Assembly: GCA_024742285.1 (NCBI GenBank)
Contig: JANSYR010000001.1
Coordinates: 1 to 64,000, forward strand
Direction: 5' to 3'
Origin: a bacterium
GTDB taxonomy: Bacteria > Myxococcota_A > UBA9160 > UBA4427
Length of the DNA: 64,000 nucleotides
Shown here: positions 17,149-25,568 of the stretch, piece by piece
How the letters are laid out: the number at the start of each line of letters is the position of its first letter
Position numbering within the stretch: position 1 is the first letter of the stretch
Made by a program: the position numbers and the translations under genes
The notes under the pieces: generated by a model
The model's input: the letters and a program-made list of their open reading frames with translations, nothing else
Told to the model about the DNA's origin: nothing
Database searches by the model: none

Positions 17149-18516
17149 CTAGCGGGAGTCCTCCGCCTCGCGCTCCGCGAGACGGGCCTTCACCCGCTGG
17201 TGCTCCGCCTCGTTGAGCGTGAAGCGGGCGAAGGCGAGCGCGCCGATCGCGAACGCGACCGCGGGGACGGCGCCCATCACGACGCGGATCGCCTGCTGGA
17301 CGCTCTCGCTCTGGTCCTCGGCCTGCGCGTCGTAGCCGGCGACCTGGAGCACGAGGAGCCCCAGGCTCATCGCGACCGCGTTCCCGAGCTTTCGCAGGAA
17401 GTTCCAGACCGCGACGTACGCGCCTTCCTTCCGATCCCCGGTCATGAGCTCGTCGTAGTCGACGACGTCGGCCTGCACCGACGGACCGATCACGAGGGAG
17501 ATGCTCGTCCCGACCCCGATCGCCAGGACCTGGAGTCGGACGATCATGATGTCGCCCTCGCCCACGAAGAGCAGCCCGAGGAAGCCGGCGATGCTGACGG
17601 CCATGCCGGCGAGCCAGATCGGCTTCTTGCCGACCCGCCGCGAGAGCCAGACCCATCCCGGCACGCAGAGGAATTGCGGCACCATCCAGTAGGCCATCAT
17701 CTGCACGAGCAGCTCCGGGGCACGCACGACGTCGTCGGCCATGTAGGCACCGAGGGAAGCCACCATCCCCATGCCGAAGGAATCGATCCCGAGGACGAAG
17801 AGCAGGAGACGCGCGTGGGGATTGCGGACCACGTCGCGAAACGCCGACCCGAGCTGGATGCTGCCGCGCCCCTGGTGGCCGGCGGGCTCCGGGACGCGCC
17901 ACGCCGTGATGCAGAGCATCACGGCCAAGATCGCCCCCGTCAGGATCGCGACCGGGACCTCGGCGTCCGGGTAGTCCGCGTCGTTCTGCATCACGTAGAT
18001 CGACAGCAGGGCCGCGGCGAAGCCAATCACCACGAGGGCCTGCCGCCAGCCGAAGAGTCGGGTCCGTTCGTGGTAGTCGGTCGTGAGCTCGAGGCCGAAC
18101 GCGATGTAGGGCACGTAGAAGGCCGTCGAAGCGGTCTCCCAGAGGATCATCGCAAAGGCGATCCAGGCGATCACCCAGATGGGATCGAGGCTCGTCGGCG
18201 GACTCCAGAGCATCACGTAGGTGACGGCGACCGGAACCGCGGCCCCCACGAGCCAGACCCGCCGTCGCCCGAATCGGGAGCGGGTCCGGTCGGAGAGATA
18301 GCCCGCCAGGGGGTCGGAGACCGCGTCCCAGAAGCGGGCCGCGAAGAGGATCACGCCGATCGTGGCCGGGGCGATCAGGAGCTCGTCGGTCGCGAACTTC
18401 GGATACCACATGCTCATCGGCATCGACATCGCGAGGTAGCCCACGAAGGGCAGCGAGTAGAAGAAGATGCGCGAGAGCGGCAGGCGATCGCTGGAATCGG
18501 ACACGGCGCGCATCAT
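17149..18516 (-). CDS. MFS transporter, GPH (glycoside-pentoside-hexuronide) type
   Basis: 455 aa with about twelve hydrophobic segments. The GPH signature follows the first helices: FWDAVSDPLAGYLSDRTRSR, then FGRRRVWLVGA. A late cytoplasmic loop (QADVVDYDELMTGDRKEGAY) is also typical. GPH carriers import sugars or organic acids with Na+ or H+. Two ATGs (18516, 18513) are possible and no good ribosome-binding site is visible. It lies 69 bases downstream of the CoA-transferase start region on the same strand, so it may precede that gene in one transcript. A same-length paralogue is at 52372-53739. Confidence 0.87.
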   Translation of the reverse strand: MMRAVSDSSDRLPLSRIFFYSLPFVGYLAMSMPMSMWYPKFATDELLIAPATIGVILFAARFWDAVSDPLAGYLSDRTRSRFGRRRVWLVGAAVPVAVTYVMLWSPPTSLDPIWVIAWIAFAMILWETASTAFYVPYIAFGLELTTDYHERTRLFGWRQALVVIGFAAALLSIYVMQNDADYPDAEVPVAILTGAILAVMLCITAWRVPEPAGHQGRGSIQLGSAFRDVVRNPHARLLLFVLGIDSFGMGMVASLGAYMADDVVRAPELLVQMMAYWMVPQFLCVPGWVWLSRRVGKKPIWLAGMAVSIAGFLGLLFVGEGDIMIVRLQVLAIGVGTSISLVIGPSVQADVVDYDELMTGDRKEGAYVAVWNFLRKLGNAVAMSLGLLVLQVAGYDAQAEDQSESVQQAIRVVMGAVPAVAFAIGALAFARFTLNEAEHQRVKARLAEREAEDSR

Positions 18517-18592
18517 CGCACAGCGACCCCGCCACCGAATCCGCTCGGCCGGGAACATGGGCCGGAAGGGCCGGATCCGCTCGGCCCCGTGC

Positions 18593-19873
18593 CTACCGCC
18601 GAGAGAGCCCGTAGCGACGTGCGACCGCGTCCTGTCGCTCGGCGATCTGCGCGCGGCGCATCGCCGGAGAGAACGCCGGCTCGTCGTCCGGGAAGTGATC
18701 CGCCAGCGCGTCGAGCCGGACGAGCTCGACCGTGGGCTCGTGCTCCGGCCCGAGCTCGCCGACGACGCCCTGCCACCGCAGCAGGATCTGCCCCTGCGGC
18801 GCGGACGAGGCATCGAGCCAGTTCGCCACCCCCGGATCCCGCGTCGCGATCACGAAGCGATAGCGACCGTCGGACGAGAGCCGTGCCTGCGCCGTGTTCA
18901 GGCTCGTCGTCTGGTTCACGAAATCGAGCGCCTCGAACCACTCGGTCCCGATCTGGAAGCCCTGGTAGCGCGAGCGCGAGGGGCGCGTGGTGACGAGGAG
19001 CGCGGACTCGTCGTCGACCGCGTAGCGACCGGTCCCGTTGTACTGGTTCGAGAGCCCGCCCGTCTCGCCCGTCAAGCGCCGCATCGGCCGGAGCGTGTTC
19101 GGCTCGATCCCCGTGTAGACCTGGTCCACGAGCGCCGCGTAGCCCCGGAGCGCATCCTCGAGATAGTCGGCGGCCGCCGCGATCCGCCTTGCGGCCTCGG
19201 CGTCGGTGACCGTCCCGCTCCGCGTGCCGCGCTCGCCGACCCGCTCGATCGTGAGCTCGCCCGCCTCCTCCGCGGCCCAGTCGCCGTAGGTGAAGCGGAC
19301 CAGGATCCGACGCGACCCGGGCAGCAGCTCGATCCAGTTCTCGTCCCTGGGCGCGCCCCCCACGTGGATCTCGAAGCGACCTTCCGCGTCGGTCACGAGC
19401 GAATCGAGCCCGGTCGACCCGAACGCGCGCATCGGCCGGTGGATCCCGGGATAGCCCTGGTACACCTGGACGTTGAAGTCGGCGGTCGTACCCCGGCGGC
19501 CCCGGATCACGTATTCGGCGTCATCGTCGATCCGGGTGACGAGGTAGAGGTTGTCGGGATTGCCGAGGGCGAGCTTCGCGAAGCGTTCGTCCTGCGCCTG
19601 GAAGAAGGGATGCGCCGTATCCGCCCAGGCGATCTCCTCGTCGATCGCCCGTCGCAGGAGACGAAGGACGTGGAGCGCGCCTTCCGCGCCCCCGTTCGGG
19701 ACCGAGGAAGCCTCGTCGACCCGCGCGATCTCGGCGCTCTCCGCGATCTGTGCAGCGAGCCGCTGGAGCGAGTCGAAGGGATCCGCCGGGTCCCGCGCCG
19801 GCGACGATTGGCAGGCGACCAGGGTGGCCGTCAGCAGTCCGATCCAGCTACAGCGGAGTCCCGGCGACCTCAC
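18593..19873 (-). CDS. DUF1214-like lipoprotein
   Basis: 426 aa from GTG 19871-19873. A signal peptide ends in lipobox LVAC (Cys21). The body contains NPDNLYLVTRIDDDAEYVIR, GRRGTTADFNVQVYQGYPGI and a C-terminal beta-rich part (RWQGVVGELGPEHEPTVELV) that recall DUF1214-containing proteins of oxidative lipid-degrading bacteria. The start overlaps the stop of the upstream SDR gene as GTGA, so translation should be coupled. The function is unknown; the pairing with a DHRS1-like reductase suggests a role in the same catabolic unit. Confidence 0.68.
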   Translation of the reverse strand: MRSPGLRCSWIGLLTATLVACQSSPARDPADPFDSLQRLAAQIAESAEIARVDEASSVPNGGAEGALHVLRLLRRAIDEEIAWADTAHPFFQAQDERFAKLALGNPDNLYLVTRIDDDAEYVIRGRRGTTADFNVQVYQGYPGIHRPMRAFGSTGLDSLVTDAEGRFEIHVGGAPRDENWIELLPGSRRILVRFTYGDWAAEEAGELTIERVGERGTRSGTVTDAEAARRIAAAADYLEDALRGYAALVDQVYTGIEPNTLRPMRRLTGETGGLSNQYNGTGRYAVDDESALLVTTRPSRSRYQGFQIGTEWFEALDFVNQTTSLNTAQARLSSDGRYRFVIATRDPGVANWLDASSAPQGQILLRWQGVVGELGPEHEPTVELVRLDALADHFPDDEPAFSPAMRRAQIAERQDAVARRYGLSRR

Positions 19874-20733
19874 GCGTCCCCGACTCCCTTCGGCCGCTTG
19901 TGCATCGGACCGTCGGGCAGACGCCCGTCGACGTCGACGAACCCGAACTCGTCCGCGAGCTCGCGCGACACGAGGGCACGACCCGTCCGCTCGATCACTT
20001 TTTCGTCCGCGGCGAGGGCGGCGACCGCGCGGCCCGTGAAGAAGAGCGACTCCGCCTTGCTGAAGTCGAGCCCCTTCACGTTCTTCGCGTTCGCCTCGTT
20101 GCGCTCAGTCAGGACGAGGCCGGGCCAGAGCGAGACGACGGCGACACCGAATCGCTTCAGCTCGTGGGCGGTGTCCGCGGTCAGTCGATCGAGGGCGGCC
20201 TTGCCGACGCCGTAGGCCACGTGCCAGGCGTACTCCGCCGCGCCACTCGACGAGATGTTCGCGATCAGCCCGTGGCCGGCTTCGATCATGAGGGGGGCGG
20301 CGAAGCGACTCGCGACGTAGGCCGAGCGGGTGCCGACGTCGATCATGTCGTCCCAGTTGGAGATCGGGACCTCCCAGAAGGGCTTCCCGCTCGTGAGCTC
20401 GTTCGGAATGATGAAGGCGTTGTTGACCAGGACGTCGAGTCGGCCCTGCTCCGCTCGCACCCGGTCGAAGACGGCCTCGACCGCCGCGTCGTCGCGGTGG
20501 TCGCAGGCCAGGGCGATGCCCTCGCCTCCGACCGCGTCGATCTCGGCCGCGACGGCTTCGACCGTCCCGTCTTCCGGCGGGTCGGACGCGGACGTGCGGC
20601 GTGCCGTGACGTAGACCGTCGCGCCGCGCGCCCCCAGGCCGACGGCGCAGCCCCGGCCGATTCCCCGGCTCGCCCCGGTGACGATCGCGACCCGGCCGTC
20701 GAGGGCCCGGTCCACCGCGACAGGACCACTCAC
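19870..20733 (-). CDS. SDR-family oxidoreductase, DHRS1-like
   Basis: 287 aa from a GTG preceded by GAGGTCGG. The Rossmann motif GASRGIG and catalytic YGVGK are present. VLVNNAFIIPNE, FWEVPISNWDDMIDVG and SLWPGLVLTE match the DHRS1-type branch of short-chain dehydrogenases, which reduces carbonyl groups of steroid and xenobiotic substrates in animals. It is coupled to the downstream lipoprotein gene (four-base overlap) and lies 34 bases after the uncharacterised 193-aa gene, so the three probably form one operon starting at 21349. Confidence 0.85.
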   Translation of the reverse strand: MSGPVAVDRALDGRVAIVTGASRGIGRGCAVGLGARGATVYVTARRTSASDPPEDGTVEAVAAEIDAVGGEGIALACDHRDDAAVEAVFDRVRAEQGRLDVLVNNAFIIPNELTSGKPFWEVPISNWDDMIDVGTRSAYVASRFAAPLMIEAGHGLIANISSSGAAEYAWHVAYGVGKAALDRLTADTAHELKRFGVAVVSLWPGLVLTERNEANAKNVKGLDFSKAESLFFTGRAVAALAADEKVIERTGRALVSRELADEFGFVDVDGRLPDGPMHKRPKGVGDA

Positions 20734-20767
20734 GAAACCGACCTCGCCCCGCTCGCCGGCACGTCGA

Positions 20768-21349
20768 TCATGACGCGGCGCTCGCCGCCTTGGCGACCGG
20801 CTCCGCCCCCGACATCGCGCCGGCGTGGATCGCCGCATCGTCGTGGCTGAAGCGCGCCCGGTAGGCGGCCTCGGCGACCTTGGGGAGGACGCGCTCGACC
20901 GCTGCGGGATCCAGGCGCGAAGTCAGCTCGCCGGCACCGGCCCGCGCCAACATCTGCGGCAGCCGCGTCCGGATCTTGTCCATCGCCCACTCGAGCGGAT
21001 CCCCCATCGCGGCCGGCTCGATGTGCACCATCTCGTTCGTGCTCTTCGCGTAGGACACGTAGTGGTAGTGGGGGTCCTCGTCGAAGCAGTCGAAGCGGAG
21101 ATACTCGATCCGTTCGGCTCCTGGCTGCGGCTCGCCGAAGACGTGAAGGGAGACGCCGCAGTCGCTGATCTGGTCGATCTTGCCGTCGAACCCCTCGTCT
21201 GCCTGGTGCGCCGCGGCGATCGCGTCGTCGAGCAGCCGGTACTCGACCCAGATCGTGACCGGTCCGGCCTCGAACTTCTCGCTGTGCGCCTCGACGGGCG
21301 GGATCGGCATGATGTCGTACTTGGTGACGCCGCGATCGAACTCGTGCAT
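20768..21349 (-). CDS. Uncharacterised 193-aa protein
   Basis: No family recognised with certainty. The N-terminal part is soluble and acidic (KFEAGPVTIWVEYRLLDDAI, RIEYLRFDCFDEDPHYHYVS), with His/Tyr-rich DPHYHYV and an SLHVFGEPQP turn. The C-terminal third is helical and Ala-rich. There is no signal peptide or membrane segment. GGGAGG precedes the ATG. It is first gene of a likely three-gene unit with the DHRS1-like SDR and the DUF1214-like lipoprotein. A ligand-binding or accessory role in that unit is only a guess. Confidence 0.6.
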   Translation of the reverse strand: MHEFDRGVTKYDIMPIPPVEAHSEKFEAGPVTIWVEYRLLDDAIAAAHQADEGFDGKIDQISDCGVSLHVFGEPQPGAERIEYLRFDCFDEDPHYHYVSYAKSTNEMVHIEPAAMGDPLEWAMDKIRTRLPQMLARAGAGELTSRLDPAAVERVLPKVAEAAYRARFSHDDAAIHAGAMSGAEPVAKAASAAS

Positions 21350-21478
21350 GACGGAACCTCCCGATGGGGTCGGTGGCGCGACGGCGCCCCGAGCCTTCGA
21401 TTCTATCTCGCCTTCGGCGGGCCGCGACGGGGTATGCTCGGACGTCCCGATGGCCCCGAATCCGAGGAGAATCCGAGA

Positions 21479-22249
21479 ATGAACCGACTAGAGGGACGAC
21501 GTGCGCTCGTGACCGGCGCCGCGAGTGGAATCGGCCGGGGGACCGCCCTCCGCCTCGCCGAGGAAGGCGCCGCAGTCTTCTGCGCGGACATCGCGGCGGA
21601 AGGCGCCCAGGAGACGGCGAAGCAGATCACGACCGCCGGCGGCACCGCGGCGGCGGGCGCCGTCGACGTCGCCGACGCCGCTTCCTGCGAGGCGGGGGTC
21701 GCGGCCGCCGTCGAAGCGCTCGGCGGACTCGACACCCTTGCCAACGTCGCGGGCATCCTCCGCCCCGGCCACACCCTCGAGCAGGATCCGGCGGTGTGGC
21801 ACGCCACGATCGGCGTCAACCTGACCGGGACCTTCCAGATGTGTCGCGCGGCCCTCGCCCACCTCGTCGATCGCGAGGACGGTCCGGAGGGCGGCTGCGC
21901 GATCGTGAACATCGCCTCGGCCGCCGCGCTCCAGGGCGTCCCCTACAACGCCGCCTACTGTGCCTCGAAGGCCGGGGTCGTCGGGCTGACGCGATCCCTC
22001 GCTTCCGAGTATGCGCGACGCAAGGTGCGCGTGAATGCGATCTGCCCGGGCGGGATCAGCACGCCGATGACCGCCGCCGGCTTCCCGGTCGACGGGATCG
22101 ACCCGGCGCTCTTCGCGCGGGTCGCGCCGCAGATGCCGATGGTCGGCCAACCCGAGGACATCGCGGCGCTGGTCGCCTACCTGGCGTCGGACGAGGCCCG
22201 CTACATGACCGGCTCGGCGATCACGATCGACGGAGGGCAGCTGGCGTGA
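21479..22249 (+). CDS. SDR-family NAD(P)-dependent oxidoreductase
   Basis: 256 aa classical SDR: TGAASGIG cofactor motif, ANVAGIL in place of NNAG, catalytic YCASK, and the C-terminal YMTGSAITIDGGQLA typical of the FabG-like branch. GAGGAGA lies upstream of the ATG and a TATGCT -10-like box is at 21434-21439. Its stop overlaps the GTG of the following Old Yellow Enzyme gene (22246-22249), so the two are translated together. This suggests paired oxidation and reduction of an alicyclic or unsaturated substrate. Confidence 0.88.
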   Translation: MNRLEGRRALVTGAASGIGRGTALRLAEEGAAVFCADIAAEGAQETAKQITTAGGTAAAGAVDVADAASCEAGVAAAVEALGGLDTLANVAGILRPGHTLEQDPAVWHATIGVNLTGTFQMCRAALAHLVDREDGPEGGCAIVNIASAAALQGVPYNAAYCASKAGVVGLTRSLASEYARRKVRVNAICPGGISTPMTAAGFPVDGIDPALFARVAPQMPMVGQPEDIAALVAYLASDEARYMTGSAITIDGGQLA

Positions 22250-23460
22250 GCGCGACGGCGGGCGAACCGATCGACCCCTTCGCGCCCGCTCCGCTCGGGC
22301 CGATCACCCTCCGCAACCGGATCATCAAGAGCGCGACCTTCGAGGGCGTCATGCCCGACGCGCTCGTGACCCCGGAGCTGATCGAGTACCACCGCCGCGT
22401 CGCCGCCGGCGGCGCCGGCATGAACACCGTCGCCTACGTCGCGGTCTCGCCGGACGGGCGCACGAACCGCGCCTGCCTCTACATGCGCGACGAGGCGATC
22501 CCCGGGCTGCGCAAGCTGACCGACACGATCCACGCCGAAGGCGCGAAGGCCTCCGCGCAGATCGGACACGCTGGACCCGTCGCCGACTCGAAGTCGAACG
22601 GCGTGGTCGGCTTCTCCGCCTCCCGCCGCTTCAACCCCCTGTCGATGCGCTTCACCCCGGCGGCAACCGAGGAAGACCTCGAGCGGGTGATCGACGACTT
22701 CCGGCGCACGGCCCTCGGCTGCGAGGCCGCGGGCTTCGATGCCCTCGAGGTCCATCTCGGACACAACTACCTGCTGAGCGCGTTCCTCTCCCCCGGGCTC
22801 AACGATGGGACCGATCGCTGGGGCGGCGCCCTCGAGAACCGGGCGCGCCTCTCCCGGGAAGTCCTGAAGGCGGTCCGCGAGGCCGTCGGAGGGCGGCTCG
22901 CGATCGTCGCGAAGCTCAACATGATCGACGCGGTCCCGAATGGACTGGGGATCGAGGAGAGTCTCGAGGTCGCGAAGATGATCGAGGCGGACGGGACCCT
23001 CGACGGCCTCGTGCTGACCGGCGGCAGCTCCTTCGGCAATCCGATGTTCCTCTTTCGCGGGGACGCCCCGCGCAAGGAGTTCGGCGCGGCGCTCTCGCCG
23101 CTCCTGCGCGTCGGCTTCAAGCTGGTCGGCCGGAAGTTCATGCCGGACACGCCCTTCGAGGAGGCCTACTTCGAGGCGCACGCCCGCCGCTTCAAGGACG
23201 CCCTCGATCTTCCGGTGATCCTCCTGGGCGGCATCAACAAGCGCGAGACGATCGAGAAGGCCCTCGCCGACGGCTTCGCCTTCGTGCAGATGGGCCGTGC
23301 CCTGCTCCGCGAGCCCGACCTGCTCCTCAAGATGCAGAGCGGGGAGCAGAACGAAGGCGTCTGCATCCACTGCAACCGGTGCATGCCGTCGATCTACTCG
23401 GGCACGCGATGCCTCCTGATCGACCCGGATCCGATCGAGGCGGGCCCGCCGGTCGCGTGA
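22246..23460 (+). CDS. NADH:flavin oxidoreductase, Old Yellow Enzyme family
   Basis: 404 aa from a GTG overlapping the SDR stop. The FMN-binding barrel starts PLGPITLRNRIIKSATFEGV. ASAQIGHAGPVA and DALEVHLGHNYLLSAFLSPG, then LNDGTDRWGGALENRARL, are conserved family segments. The C-terminus carries CIHCNRCMP, a cysteine cluster as seen in the 2,4-dienoyl-CoA reductase-like branch, although the chain ends here without the long C-terminal flavodoxin and NADPH domains. The likely reaction is reduction of an activated C=C bond; the substrate is unknown. Confidence 0.88.
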   Translation: MSATAGEPIDPFAPAPLGPITLRNRIIKSATFEGVMPDALVTPELIEYHRRVAAGGAGMNTVAYVAVSPDGRTNRACLYMRDEAIPGLRKLTDTIHAEGAKASAQIGHAGPVADSKSNGVVGFSASRRFNPLSMRFTPAATEEDLERVIDDFRRTALGCEAAGFDALEVHLGHNYLLSAFLSPGLNDGTDRWGGALENRARLSREVLKAVREAVGGRLAIVAKLNMIDAVPNGLGIEESLEVAKMIEADGTLDGLVLTGGSSFGNPMFLFRGDAPRKEFGAALSPLLRVGFKLVGRKFMPDTPFEEAYFEAHARRFKDALDLPVILLGGINKRETIEKALADGFAFVQMGRALLREPDLLLKMQSGEQNEGVCIHCNRCMPSIYSGTRCLLIDPDPIEAGPPVA

Positions 23461-23484
23461 AGGCCGACCCCTTCGAGCGAAGCC

Positions 23485-24255
23485 TCACTCCTCCGGATCG
23501 GTGGTCCGCTCGAAGTCCAGGTGACGGACGATCATGCGCGTCGCCTCGTCGAGGTCGTCACCGGTGTAGACCTCCGCGGAGGGGCGATCTTCGAAGGACC
23601 GCGCCGCGTAGATGCGGGACCAGGCAATCGGATAGCTGACTCCATAGAGCACGACACCTCGCACGTCGTAGATGCTCATTCCGAGCCATTGGCCCACGAC
23701 GAGCTGCGGCCACACGGGCAGACCCTCGGCGAAGGGCATCCCCTGATCCTTCCAGGTCAGGTCGTCGCCGAGGGCGGTGAGCGACGAATTCAGGACTCTG
23801 CGGTATCGGGGCTGCGCGACCCTCGAGAAGAAGTTCAGATGGACGTACGCGTCGACGTCGTGCTCGGACGCGAGCTCCCGCAACGTGTACTCCCGTACGA
23901 GCTCGAACTTCTTCTCGTCCGCGACCCCTGTCGTCGTGTCGTACACGCCGCCCACCTCTTCCGCGAATCGACGCCAGAGCGCGTCGAACGAGGCGTCTTC
24001 CACGACCTCGTAGCCCATCTGCTCCAGTCGACTTCCCACCGCGTGCATGACCCGTTTCACGATCCGCTCTCCGCCGTCCAGGTCGGCCGGCACACGAATC
24101 GGTCTGACGACGATCCTTTTGACGTCCTGGCGAAATCGCTCCTTCGAGACCTTGAAGGGATCGTATTCGGCGCCCGCCGGCGCAACGATCCAGCACGAAA
24201 CGACCAGGAGCACGACGACGCGTCGCCCGATCCACCACCTACGACGCATGATCAT
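23485..24255 (-). CDS. Exported protein, distant paralogue of the 25569-26456 product
   Basis: 256 aa with an N-terminal signal peptide (basic MIMRRRWWIGRR, hydrophobic core, APAGA-E cleavage). The mature part has a helix ending LEQMGYEVVEDASFDALW, then GGVYDTTTGVAD, a helix ELASEHDVDAYVHL, and a C-terminal beta element GMSIYDVRGVVLYGVSYPIA. The same order occurs in the divergent gene at 25569. Its ATG overlaps the stop of the M48 peptidase as ATGA, so synthesis is coupled to the peptidase. The function is unknown; a substrate, chaperone or partner of the peptidase is plausible. Confidence 0.7.
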   Translation of the reverse strand: MIMRRRWWIGRRVVVLLVVSCWIVAPAGAEYDPFKVSKERFRQDVKRIVVRPIRVPADLDGGERIVKRVMHAVGSRLEQMGYEVVEDASFDALWRRFAEEVGGVYDTTTGVADEKKFELVREYTLRELASEHDVDAYVHLNFFSRVAQPRYRRVLNSSLTALGDDLTWKDQGMPFAEGLPVWPQLVVGQWLGMSIYDVRGVVLYGVSYPIAWSRIYAARSFEDRPSAEVYTGDDLDEATRMIVRHLDFERTTDPEE

Positions 24256-25529
24256 CGCTCCCCGTGCAGTCGCTTCTCGATCAACGCCCGATCCGGCGCG
24301 TCGGGTGAGAGCTCGAGAAACCGACGGAAAGCAGAATCAGACTCCGCAGAGCGTCCGTCACTCGAGTAGAGGAATCCCAGCTCGCGGAAGGCCGAGGCGC
24401 GTTCGTCGTCGATCGCGACCGCCCGTTCGAGGGCCTCGATCGCCTTCCCCAGACTCGCCCCACGGCCGCCGCGGCCACCTCGAATCTCGCCCAGCAGCGC
24501 CCAGGCCTCGGCATCGTCTTCGTTGTATTCGAGGAGACGCTCGAGCGTGCGAATGGCCCGGTCCCGGCGACCGAGCTTCCGGTCGAGCTCCGCGTTCCGG
24601 GTACCGACCCGCGCGATTCTCGCACGATACGCTTCGACCCCCACGCGCTCGGCCGCGACACCGCACGCCCAACGCGGGTCGGGCGCAGGCTCGAGGCACG
24701 TTCGATCCCGCTCCGCGGCGATCGCCCGCATGCTGTCCCGGCGCTCCTCCAGCGCCGGATGGCTGGCGTAGTAATACGGATCCTCGACTTCCGTGCGGTT
24801 CAGCTCGCTCGACGTCAGCGCCACGTCCGCCATCAACATCTCGAAGAATCCCGCCGCATGGGACGGGTCGTACCCGAGCGCGGCCATCCGCAGCAGCCCG
24901 CCGCGATCGGATTCGCGCTCCTGGTCCTGGGAGAATCCGGCGAGCTGGGGCGCCAGGATGCCGTCTATTCCCTTCACCGAGATGTCGTTGAACGCCAGAG
25001 GCGACAGGCCGAGGGGGAGGAGGACGAGAGAGGCCATCAACCGCGTCGACTTCAGCTGCGTCTCGGCGCGTTCACGGTAGATGCGATCGGCGACCGCGTG
25101 CCGGTTCAGGAAATGGGTCAGCTCGTGGCCGAGGAGAGCCACCAGTTGCGCCTCGTTCTCGATCTGGCTGGCCATGCCGATGTGAAAATGGAGTGTCCCG
25201 TTTGGGAAGATCGAGGCGTTTCCGAACGGATTGTCGAGGAGCACCACGCGCACCTCGCCCGCGGAGCGCCGCTCCTGGACCAGCATCTCGTCGACCAGGT
25301 CCTGCAGATAGGTGCGAAACTCCGGATCTTCGAAGAGCAGGCCGGCTTCCTCGACCGCCTCGCAGTACTCGTCCGCGTTCGCGACGAGCTCCTCCTCGAT
25401 GTCGGCGAAGTCCTCGGCGGGGATGCGCCCCATGTCGGGGCGCGTTGCCTGGCACGCGCCTAGCACGCCCACGACGCCCGCGAGAATTGCGAGCGAACGT
25501 AGAAAGGATGGCCAGGCGATCGAGCGCAA
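24252..25529 (-). CDS. M48-family metallopeptidase, TPR-containing lipoprotein
   Basis: 425 aa from a TTG with GGGAGG five bases upstream; the ORF is open further 5' but without a better start. Signal peptide with lipobox LGAC (Cys26). The zinc site is HELTH (His135, Glu136, His139) with the third ligand in ERESD (about Glu204 to Asp208). Hydrophobic LMASLVLLPLGLSPLAF may touch the membrane. The last 130 residues form TPR-like helices (RTLERLLEYNEDDAEAWALL, KAIEALERAVAIDDERASAF). It resembles BepA/YfgC-type outer-membrane quality-control peptidases. It is bracketed by two related exported proteins. Confidence 0.88.
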   Translation of the reverse strand: MRSIAWPSFLRSLAILAGVVGVLGACQATRPDMGRIPAEDFADIEEELVANADEYCEAVEEAGLLFEDPEFRTYLQDLVDEMLVQERRSAGEVRVVLLDNPFGNASIFPNGTLHFHIGMASQIENEAQLVALLGHELTHFLNRHAVADRIYRERAETQLKSTRLMASLVLLPLGLSPLAFNDISVKGIDGILAPQLAGFSQDQERESDRGGLLRMAALGYDPSHAAGFFEMLMADVALTSSELNRTEVEDPYYYASHPALEERRDSMRAIAAERDRTCLEPAPDPRWACGVAAERVGVEAYRARIARVGTRNAELDRKLGRRDRAIRTLERLLEYNEDDAEAWALLGEIRGGRGGRGASLGKAIEALERAVAIDDERASAFRELGFLYSSDGRSAESDSAFRRFLELSPDAPDRALIEKRLHGER

Positions 25530-25568
25530 ACTTGCCTCCCGCGAGATTCGACGACACGATACCCGAAC

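Noticed and set aside
18539-18586. Direct repeat ATCCGCTCGGCC upstream of the GPH carrier
   Set aside because: Two copies of a 12-base GC-rich word with no spacing logic; likely chance in this composition.
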